A stretch of DNA of 6,082 nt from Bacteroidota bacterium (GTDB taxonomy: Bacteria; Bacteroidota; Ignavibacteria; UBA10030; UBA8401). This document shows, piece after piece, positions 1-6,082 of this stretch. Positions within the stretch are counted from its first letter, which is position 1. Each line of letters starts with the position of its first letter. The notes under the pieces were generated by a model that saw nothing but the letters and a program-made list of their open reading frames with translations, did not search any database and was not told the origin of the DNA. The stretch spans positions 1 through 6,082 of the forward strand of contig JANXZD010000285.1 of the NCBI GenBank assembly GCA_025355705.1. Reading direction: 5' to 3'. Made by a program: the position numbers and the translations under genes.

Positions 1-3000
1 CGCAGTTCAGATCGTCGTCATCCCGATTATCGAACGAAGCAGGAAATGAGGATGTTCTGACCCGAGTTATTTCAGTTGCCGTTCCTTCGTATCATGGTAA
101 TACAGTCTCTGTTATCGGTTCCGATTTTCAAACAATCTCCGGATTTTCGCTGGCTCCGGTTCCGGCGGTAAGAATTATTGATGATATGGGAACGACAATA
201 AAATCTTATAAATCAAATTATTCATCGGGGCAAAATTTTTATCCCCAGCAGATCGTTCAATTATCAAATATTGGGATGGTGAAGAATTGGTTGACGGCGA
301 ATCTTGTGATCGCACCATATCAATACAATGCCGGCGAGAAGATATTGAGAAAATACACCCGCATTGTGGTACGGATAGAGTATGGCGTCAGGGATTTTCC
401 TTTTCAGCAATCAGGAAATGATGAGTGGGCGCAAGGATCATTATTAAATTATCCAATTGCAAAACGATGGACAGCACCAGCTAGTATGAAAAAAAGTTCT
501 GCAATCAATTCGGTGCTTGCATCGGGCACATGGGTCAAGATGGAGGTTGTTGACGAAGGAATGTATAAAATTGACGCCGGTTATTTGCGATCAGTTGGAA
601 TTGAACCCTCCTCACTTTCTTCAATCACTGATGTTAAGATATTTGGTTCAGATGGGAGAAGCATTCCGGAAAATTTGAATGCAATTCGGTCAAGTGATGT
701 ACCGCAGCTTTCGGTTGAGTATGTCGATAATAATTCGAATGCAAAATTTGACAATGACGATTACATTCTTTTTTACGGACAAGGAATCAACGGTTGGAAT
801 TATAATAGTGCAAATAAAGAATTTATTCATTACGTGAATCCATATACATTCAGCAATTATTATTTTTTGACCATTGGGACTAACGCCCCGATCAAAAAAA
901 TTCAAAATGTAAATGTTTCGTCGCCGTTGAGTGCAAAGGTTACACAAACACTTGGTAAAGTGTTTTTTGATGAGGAAAAATATAATTTCAACCAGTCGGG
1001 TCAGGTGTGGGTCAGTCCGCCAATGAATGCGAATGAATCACGTGTCATTACTAATAAACTTCCCGGCTGGGCTACGGGGACATCTATTCTCTATAAGTAT
1101 AAATTATTTTCTCGAGCAACTGCAGGAGCTACATTTATATTTGAGGAATCTGGAAAATCATTAGGGAGCACATTTATTTCTGGAATGTCTGATTATGAAT
1201 TAAATGATGTTCAGACTTCTTATGCCGCTGGGATTGAAGATCAGATAACCGTAGTTCCTCTATTAATAGATCAAAGAAGTAATATTAAAATTAGTTATTC
1301 CATTACCAGTTCTGTCGCTTCAGGATTTATTGATTGGATCAGAGTTTTTTACAGACAAAATCTGACGGCATTGAATGACCAGATTTTATTTGACTCTCCC
1401 GACACAAACGGTACTGTTGAATTTGCACTCAATGGTTTTAGTGCAAATGTAGTAAATATTTATGAGGTGGCAGACGCAAATAATGTTAGAAAGATGACGT
1501 ATCGTTTGGACCAAATAGTTGGTTCGATGGTCTTTGGTGATACTCTGTCGTCCGGCTCGATTAAAAAATATTGGTCTGGAACAGCATCAAAATTCCTTTC
1601 TCCAAAATCAGCCGCAAAAATTCCTAATTCCAATCTGCACGGATTTAACGGTGCAGACTTCATCATTGTAACGCATAATGATTTTAAAAGTGAAGCTGTT
1701 CGTTTAAAAGCTCATAAAGAAAGTTTACCGGGAATCAATAAACTAACCACGGTAGTTGTTGACGTTGACACAATCTATAACGAGTTCGGTATTGGTATGA
1801 CAGATCCGGCTGCCATAAGAGATTTTTTGCGGTATGCAATAAACAATTGGACTGTAAAACCGAAATATGTTCTATTCTTTGGTGATGCCAGTTATGATTT
1901 TCGATCAATTCTGAAGAACGATCGATCATGGGTTCCAACATATCAAACTGCAGAATCGAACGATAAAATTACCACCTATAGCAGTGAAGATTTTTTTGCG
2001 TGTCTTGATCCTAATGATCCTGTCAAAGTAAGTATCGCTCACGGTCGACTTACACCGCGGTCCTCTGAACAAGCAAGACTGCTTGTTGATAGGATCATTC
2101 AATATGAATCCAAACCTACTCGTGGAACGTGGAAGAATGTTATTACAATCGTTGCAGACGATCTTTGGACTCCGGGGGGAAATGAAGCCGATCACACAAT
2201 TAATGCAGAATCTCTTGTATCGACTACACCTAAAGATTTCGAAGTCAAAAGGATTTTTGAAGAGACATATCCTCTCGTTTATACATCGGCTGGACGACGG
2301 AGACCTGATGCACGTCAAGCGATTCTTGACAATGTAAATCAAGGAACACTTCTTTTAAATTTTACCGGTCACGGAAATCCTAAAGTATGGACTCATGAAA
2401 GTATCTTGACCATCGATGATGTACGAACGCAATTCACTAATAACGATAAACTTACATTTATTGTTGCCGCTACCTGTGATTGGGGAAGATTTGAAGAAGC
2501 GGGTGAATCGAGCTCTGCTGAAGAAGTAATGGTTAATCCAAAAGGTGGTGCAATTGGAGTACTCAGTGCTACACGTGTCGTTTATTCGGATCTTAATGAT
2601 CAAACGAATAAAGCATTCTATTTGAAACTCTTCTCAAATTCATCGTCTATTCGATTAGGTGATGCATATTTACTTGCGAAAAATGATTTGGGAAGCGATG
2701 GTCGTGATCTTATTAATAAACAAAAATATTTTCTGCTGGGTGATCCGACGTTACGTCTTGGTGTGCCGGAAGGAAAGTTCAATATTGATTCATTAATCAG
2801 TGCAACATCGGTTGTTGTTGATACACTCCGCGCACTTGATAAGATTACAATTAAAGGAACAATACGAGATGCATCAAATGCCACGGTTGTAAATTACAAT
2901 GGCACTGCACTGATTAATGTTCACGATGCCGATGTGGATAAAACAATCCCAACGATTCCAGGATTACAATATAGTGAAAATGGGGGTATCATTTACAAAG

Positions 3001-3827
3001 GTGAAGCGACGGTTAAAAATGGAATTGTCAATGCATCGTTCATTGTTCCGAAAGATATTGCATATCAGAATAAGAATGGCCGTCTTGGGGTCTATTTTTC
3101 CAATGCACAATCCGATGGCCGCGGCTACACAAAGAATTTTATTGTTGGTGGAACGAATAAAAATTTTCAACCAGATTCAGTAGGTCCTGCGATACAGATC
3201 TATCTTGATAATACGAATTTTCGGCCCGGTGATGTCGTGAATGAAAATCCGCTCTTGATCGTAAGTTTAAAAGACAGCAGTGGAATAAATTCATCGGCAA
3301 ACAGCATCGGACACCGACTTGAAGCATGGATAGACGGCAGTGCGAAAAGTATCGATCTTACGGAAACGTACAAGGGAGATGTCGATAGTTATCAACAGGG
3401 GAAAGCAGAATATCCATTGTCCGGACTTTCTCAAGGAAGTCATTCTATCAAGGTCCGCGCATGGGATGTTTATAACAATTCGTCGACTTCGGAATTGTAT
3501 TTTGTGGTTGCGTCAAGCGGCGGACTTTCCATTCAGCAATTATATAATTTCCCAAACCCTGTATCGACCACAACTTCATTCACATTTCAGCATAATCAAC
3601 TTTCGCCGATCGATGTGACAATTCATATCTATACTATTGCAGGCCGACGAGTTCATACAATAGAACGATTTGGAATAGCAGATCGATTCGTAAAGATCGA
3701 TTGGAACAGACGGGATAGTGATGGCGATGAAATTGGAAATGGAATTTATTTCTATAAAGTGATCGCAAAAACAATTGATGGCAAATTCACGAGTGAAGCG
3801 ATCGGTAAATTAGCGGTGGTTCGTTAA
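1..3827 (+). CDS. porU: Type IX secretion system sortase PorU (C25 gingipain-like cysteine protease), 5'-truncated by window edge
   Basis: PorU is the surface-exposed sortase of the T9SS: it cleaves the C-terminal signal of cargo proteins and transfers them to a surface anchor. The frame is open from base 3 (1274 residues visible, numbered here from that codon); the ATG at 186 lies inside conserved beta-rich N-terminal sequence, so the true start is upstream of the window. Residues 1 to about 550 are the N-terminal propeptide-like and beta-rich region. Residues about 550-920 are the peptidase C25 domain, containing FFGDASYD (from residue 625), the catalytic His790 in TGHGN (bases 2370-2372) and the catalytic Cys825 in AATCDWGRF (bases 2475-2477). 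It closes with LGDPTLRLG. An Ig-like stretch typical of PorU follows (about 1060-1170, with NSIGHRLEAW and DVDSYQQGKAEYPL). The end is a FlgD-Ig-like T9SS C-terminal domain (about 1177-1274, starting at NFPNP and including GNGIYFYKV). It ends in tandem stops TAA-TAG (3825-3830). Adjacency to porV supports PorU over a C25 cargo protease. Confidence 0.95.
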   Translation, partial: QFRSSSSRLSNEAGNEDVLTRVISVAVPSYHGNTVSVIGSDFQTISGFSLAPVPAVRIIDDMGTTIKSYKSNYSSGQNFYPQQIVQLSNIGMVKNWLTANLVIAPYQYNAGEKILRKYTRIVVRIEYGVRDFPFQQSGNDEWAQGSLLNYPIAKRWTAPASMKKSSAINSVLASGTWVKMEVVDEGMYKIDAGYLRSVGIEPSSLSSITDVKIFGSDGRSIPENLNAIRSSDVPQLSVEYVDNNSNAKFDNDDYILFYGQGINGWNYNSANKEFIHYVNPYTFSNYYFLTIGTNAPIKKIQNVNVSSPLSAKVTQTLGKVFFDEEKYNFNQSGQVWVSPPMNANESRVITNKLPGWATGTSILYKYKLFSRATAGATFIFEESGKSLGSTFISGMSDYELNDVQTSYAAGIEDQITVVPLLIDQRSNIKISYSITSSVASGFIDWIRVFYRQNLTALNDQILFDSPDTNGTVEFALNGFSANVVNIYEVADANNVRKMTYRLDQIVGSMVFGDTLSSGSIKKYWSGTASKFLSPKSAAKIPNSNLHGFNGADFIIVTHNDFKSEAVRLKAHKESLPGINKLTTVVVDVDTIYNEFGIGMTDPAAIRDFLRYAINNWTVKPKYVLFFGDASYDFRSILKNDRSWVPTYQTAESNDKITTYSSEDFFACLDPNDPVKVSIAHGRLTPRSSEQARLLVDRIIQYESKPTRGTWKNVITIVADDLWTPGGNEADHTINAESLVSTTPKDFEVKRIFEETYPLVYTSAGRRRPDARQAILDNVNQGTLLLNFTGHGNPKVWTHESILTIDDVRTQFTNNDKLTFIVAATCDWGRFEEAGESSSAEEVMVNPKGGAIGVLSATRVVYSDLNDQTNKAFYLKLFSNSSSIRLGDAYLLAKNDLGSDGRDLINKQKYFLLGDPTLRLGVPEGKFNIDSLISATSVVVDTLRALDKITIKGTIRDASNATVVNYNGTALINVHDADVDKTIPTIPGLQYSENGGIIYKGEATVKNGIVNASFIVPKDIAYQNKNGRLGVYFSNAQSDGRGYTKNFIVGGTNKNFQPDSVGPAIQIYLDNTNFRPGDVVNENPLLIVSLKDSSGINSSANSIGHRLEAWIDGSAKSIDLTETYKGDVDSYQQGKAEYPLSGLSQGSHSIKVRAWDVYNNSSTSELYFVVASSGGLSIQQLYNFPNPVSTTTSFTFQHNQLSPIDVTIHIYTIAGRRVHTIERFGIADRFVKIDWNRRDSDGDEIGNGIYFYKVIAKTIDGKFTSEAIGKLAVVR

Positions 3828-3883
3828 TAGCTAGAAGTGATGACATCATTAGAGTCATGTTTTATATTATAACGTGTATCATC

Positions 3884-3917
3884 TCACCGGATTGTGTGTG
3901 GAAACACAGGTGGTTTT
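3884..3917 (+). terminator. Candidate imperfect hairpin plus short T run after porU
   Basis: The arms TCACC (3884-3888) and GGTGG (3909-3913, one G-T pair) enclose an inner stem TGTGT (3895-3899) / ACACA (3904-3908) with a GGAA tetraloop of the GNRA type. A 6-nt bulge (3889-3894) lies on the 5' side only. TTTT (3914-3917) follows directly, then a run of A. The geometry resembles a weak intrinsic terminator or attenuator between porU and porV. The bulge and the short T run keep this uncertain; it could also be an mRNA 5' structure of porV. Confidence 0.35.
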
Positions 3918-3941
3918 AAAAAAGTTTATTAACTATATTTA
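3914..3941 (+). promoter_or_regulatory. Possible porV promoter (AT-rich, Bacteroidota-like)
   Basis: The element TATATTTA at 3934-3941 matches seven of eight positions of the Bacteroidota -7 consensus TAnnTTTG. TTTT at 3914-3917, 16 bases upstream, could stand in for the -33 TTTG, although the spacing is a little short. It sits 28-55 bases before the porV start. A second AT-rich -10-like stretch lies at 3862-3872. In such AT-rich DNA these matches are weak evidence, so porV may equally be read through from porU. Confidence 0.2.
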
Positions 3942-3955
3942 TCAGTAATAATCAA

Positions 3956-3962
3956 TGAGGAG
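3956..3962 (+). promoter_or_regulatory. Shine-Dalgarno sequence of porV
   Basis: TGAGGAG is a strong match to the anti-Shine-Dalgarno sequence, with 6 bases to the ATG at 3969. It fixes the porV start. It is notable because many genes of this phylum lack a recognisable Shine-Dalgarno, as does the next gene here. Confidence 0.7.
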
Positions 3963-3968
3963 TTCTAC

Positions 3969-5072
3969 ATGAAAAAGATGTTTCGTGCAGTTGGTGCGTT
4001 GGTAATGTTTTTTGGTGTCACTCAATCGATGTTGGCGCAGGCAGGTTCTACCGCTGTTCCGTTCCTGATGATCTCTCCAAACTCGAGAGCAAGCGGAATG
4101 GGAGAAGCAGGAACCGGAATTGCCGATGATGCGGCGTCCATGCATTGGAATCCTGCAGGTCTTGCATTTCAAAAAGGGGGTGAGATTAGTATCACGCATT
4201 CTAACTGGCTGCCGCAGTTCAACCTTTCCGATCTATTCTACGACTATTTCAACATCAAACAAGAACTGCCGGACTATGGCGGAACATTTGGTGCCAGCAT
4301 TACATATCTAAATCTTGGGGAATTTATTGTCACGACAGAAAAAGACCCAACTCCTGTTGACAAGTTCAAAGGGTTTGAAGTTGCAGTGACACTTGGTTAC
4401 GGAACTCAAATTTCGGAAGATCTTGGTATTGGAACAAATCTTCGATTTATCAACAGTAGTTTGTCGCCGATCGGAACAGCAGAAGAAAAAGGGAATGGTA
4501 TTGCAAATGATTTTAGTTTTGATATCGCATTTTTATACAGGCCAAAATCAATGGTCATTCCTTTTTTAGATGAAGATATTGGTAATCATTTCAGTATTGG
4601 TGTCAATCTTACCAATTTGGGTCCAAAAGTGACGTACATTGATGCTGCGCAGGCCGATCCGTTGCCGACTCAATTACGACTGGGATTCGGAATTGTTCCC
4701 TTGAAAGATGATTACAACAGTTTAACGATCGCGATCGATTTTGCAAAGTTGTTGGTGTATAAAGAACCGAACGGAGCTTCGCACGAGCTGCCGAAATCAC
4801 TGATCACCTCATTCACCAATAACACATTCGATAATAATTTGAAGTTCATTAATACTTCACTGGGAATGGAATATTGGTATGATAAAAAAGTTGCGTTGCG
4901 TATGGGATATTTCTTTGAAGATCCGAAGAATGGGAATCGTAATTTCATGACGTTTGGTGCAGGTCTTCGGTATGACATTTACGGATTTGATTTCAGTTAT
5001 ATTTCTGCCAAAGAAGCAAACCACCCGTTGTCCGAGACCCTTCGTTTTACTCTCCTTATTCTTTGGAATTAG
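3969..5072 (+). CDS. porV: Type IX secretion system outer-membrane shuttle protein PorV (PorV/PorQ family)
   Basis: PorV (also called LptO in Porphyromonas) is an outer-membrane beta-barrel that takes folded cargo from the Sov/SprA translocon and presents it to PorU. The 367-residue product is near the usual PorV length. Residues 1-25 are a signal peptide: basic MKKMFR, a hydrophobic core, and AQA as a likely cleavage site. The family signature follows at residues 36-67: SPNSRASGMGEAG, then DDAASMHWNPAGLAF. The rest alternates glycine-rich and aromatic strands as in FadL-like barrels, with motifs such as GFEVAVTLGYG and LGIGTNLRFINSS. It ends with a typical final strand, RFTLLILWN. The start is supported by TGAGGAG 6 bases upstream. 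PorQ is a paralogue with the same fold, but position directly after porU favours PorV. It lies 141 bases after the porU stop, probably in the same transcription unit or with its own promoter. Confidence 0.93.
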   Translation: MKKMFRAVGALVMFFGVTQSMLAQAGSTAVPFLMISPNSRASGMGEAGTGIADDAASMHWNPAGLAFQKGGEISITHSNWLPQFNLSDLFYDYFNIKQELPDYGGTFGASITYLNLGEFIVTTEKDPTPVDKFKGFEVAVTLGYGTQISEDLGIGTNLRFINSSLSPIGTAEEKGNGIANDFSFDIAFLYRPKSMVIPFLDEDIGNHFSIGVNLTNLGPKVTYIDAAQADPLPTQLRLGFGIVPLKDDYNSLTIAIDFAKLLVYKEPNGASHELPKSLITSFTNNTFDNNLKFINTSLGMEYWYDKKVALRMGYFFEDPKNGNRNFMTFGAGLRYDIYGFDFSYISAKEANHPLSETLRFTLLILWN

Positions 5073-5091
5073 GCGAAGACCGTTGTTCCTC

Positions 5092-5137
5092 GTTATCGTT
5101 GAAGATACTAATAGTTATTTGTGCCTTCAACGATAAC
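5092..5137. repeat. Perfect 13-bp inverted repeat (hairpin) between porV and the M6-like gene
   Basis: GTTATCGTTGAAG (5092-5104) is matched exactly by its reverse complement CTTCAACGATAAC (5125-5137), with a 20-base loop. Thirteen uninterrupted pairs predict a stable RNA hairpin just 19 bases after the porV stop. There is no proper T run on either side (ATAGTTTC follows), so it is not a textbook intrinsic terminator. Possible roles are termination by a relaxed Bacteroidota-type signal, 3'-end protection of porU-porV mRNA, or a regulator site. The symmetry is certain; the function is not. Confidence 0.9.
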
Positions 5138-5165
5138 ATAGTTTCAAATTCAAATCCGAACCGAC

Positions 5166-6082
5166 ATGATTACTAAAATTCTTCTTACTGCTTCTTTTCT
5201 TTTTCAGGTTCTTCTGTCACAACATCTTTTCCATCCATTGCGCGCCGAATCTCCAGATGGTATCGCCCGAAAATCGATTTCGTCCGCAGCTTTTTCTGAT
5301 ACGCTCAAAATTCTTGCGATTCGCGTTCAATTCCTGCAGGATAATGACACCCGAACTTCCGGTGATGGTCGGTTTGATCTCTCAATAACGAGTGAACGGA
5401 TTATCGATTCACCGCCGCACGATTCCGCTTATTTCGCAGATCATTTTATATTCGCTCAGAATTATTATTCAAAAGCATCGAATGGGAAACAGAATATTGC
5501 AACAACCGTGCTTGGGAAAGTTATTACCTTGAAGAAACAAATGAAAGAATATGCGCCGGTGAACGACAATCTTCCGTTGGTTCAGATGATTGAAGAGGCG
5601 TGGCACGTAGCAGATTCGTTGTATCCGGGATTTCCTTTTCAACAATATTCAATGTTCACCGTATTTCATGCCGGTGTAGGAAAAGATATCGACCTACGCT
5701 CTTCTCTTGGTTTTGATCCAACACCGCTTGATATTCCTTCGCTCTATTTTGGTTTATCTTCCTTTCAAAAAATATTGGGGAATTCGTTTTCGGGGTTTCC
5801 GTTAACGAATTCGTCATTTAAAATTTCAAACTCCGTCGTACTGCCCGAAACTGAAGTTCGCAAGATCCCTTCCGTTGGAGGGGATCTTGTTCTGAAATTA
5901 AGTATCAATGGATTACTTATTGCAAGTATCGGAAGTCATTTAGGACTGCCTGATCTATTTGATACAAAAACAGGAAAGACGGCGATCGGACGTTTTGGAT
6001 TGATGGATGGTCAATCGATATTCAGTTACGCCGGAATTTGTCCGCCCGAACCGAGCGCGTGGGAGAAAATATATTTGGGGTG
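5166..6082 (+). CDS. Secreted M6-family (immune inhibitor A-like) peptidase relative with degenerate zinc motif, 3'-truncated by window edge
   Basis: The frame is open for 305 codons from ATG 5166 to the window end with no stop. An in-frame TAG at 5139 and the lack of other start codons after it make this ATG the best start; no Shine-Dalgarno is visible. Residues 1 to about 27 look like a signal peptide (MITK, then a Leu/Phe-rich core). Features shared with M6-domain proteins follow in order: LKILAIRVQF with a TSGDGRFDL segment (about 48-72), PHDSAYFADHF (about 84-94), VFHAGVGKD (His168), GLPDLFDTKTG (from Gly260), IGRFGLMDG (274-282) and SAWEKIYLG (297-305). In active M6 enzymes HExxH precedes the LGLPD motif; here those five positions read A-S-I-G-S (253-257), with His258 shifted by one. 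All three of the H, E and H zinc/catalytic residues are missing, so proteolytic activity is unlikely. It may be T9SS cargo, but the C-terminal domain that would show this lies beyond the window. Confidence 0.8.
   Translation, partial: MITKILLTASFLFQVLLSQHLFHPLRAESPDGIARKSISSAAFSDTLKILAIRVQFLQDNDTRTSGDGRFDLSITSERIIDSPPHDSAYFADHFIFAQNYYSKASNGKQNIATTVLGKVITLKKQMKEYAPVNDNLPLVQMIEEAWHVADSLYPGFPFQQYSMFTVFHAGVGKDIDLRSSLGFDPTPLDIPSLYFGLSSFQKILGNSFSGFPLTNSSFKISNSVVLPETEVRKIPSVGGDLVLKLSINGLLIASIGSHLGLPDLFDTKTGKTAIGRFGLMDGQSIFSYAGICPPEPSAWEKIYLG

Noticed and set aside
1926..2342. 138-codon open frame on the - strand inside porU.
   Set aside because: It lies wholly opposite the conserved C25 catalytic domain, its product is rich in Arg, Cys and Ile with no recognisable motif, and it is a typical shadow frame.
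3840..3858. Small inverted repeat ATGAC / GTCAT with a 9-base loop just after the porU stop, followed by GTTTTA.
   Set aside because: Only five AT-rich pairs with a large loop; too weak for a terminator call and weaker than the hairpin at 3884-3917.
3955..3972. A 5-codon ATG-to-TGA mini-ORF overlapping the porV start (ATGAGG ... ACATGA).
   Set aside because: Its ATG overlaps the Shine-Dalgarno of porV and has no ribosome site of its own; the overlap is most simply chance.
4726..4737. Perfect 12-bp palindrome CGATCGCGATCG inside porV.
   Set aside because: It falls within ordinary coding sequence (Thr-Ile-Ala-Ile-Asp) of a barrel strand, and CGATCG-like words recur through these genes; nothing points to an operator or origin.
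1..6082. Searched by eye for CRISPR arrays, tRNA/rRNA genes, insertion-sequence ends and tandem repeats.
   Set aside because: None seen: coding sequence fills almost the whole window, and the two short spacers are too small for such elements beyond the hairpins listed.

Overview
The window holds three genes on the + strand with short intergenic gaps. Nothing convincing is on the - strand. The first two are the sortase PorU and the outer-membrane shuttle PorV of the type IX secretion system (T9SS). The third is the start of an exported M6-type (immune inhibitor A-like) metalloprotease relative. T9SS is confined to the Bacteroidota and related FCB lineages. The AT-leaning composition (roughly 40% GC by eye), the FlgD-Ig-like C-terminal domain on PorU and the M6-like secreted protein together suggest a Bacteroidota/Ignavibacteria/Chlorobi-group organism, possibly environmental and uncultured. 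The exact lineage cannot be fixed from sequence alone.

Layout. Bases 1-3827: porU, cut at its 5' end by the window edge. The frame is open back to base 3, so the ATG at 186 is an internal methionine and not the start. Bases 3828-3968: AT-rich spacer with a candidate terminator hairpin, a possible promoter and a strong Shine-Dalgarno for porV. Bases 3969-5072: porV, complete. Bases 5073-5165: spacer dominated by a perfect 13-bp inverted repeat. Bases 5166-6082: 5' part of the M6-like gene, running off the right edge.

How they work together. Known biology: PorV is an outer-membrane protein that collects T9SS cargo from the translocon and delivers it to PorU, a gingipain-family (C25) cysteine protease on the cell surface. 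PorU removes the cargo C-terminal signal and attaches the cargo to the surface. Here PorU has both members of its His/Cys catalytic dyad and keeps its own C-terminal domain, so the pair looks functional. The third gene encodes a protein with a signal peptide whose M6 scaffold is well preserved but whose HExxH zinc motif reads A-S-I-G-S. This looks like a pseudopeptidase, and it is the least expected thing in the window. Whether it is T9SS cargo, an accessory of the PorU-PorV complex or an unrelated neighbour cannot be decided, because its C-terminus lies outside the window.
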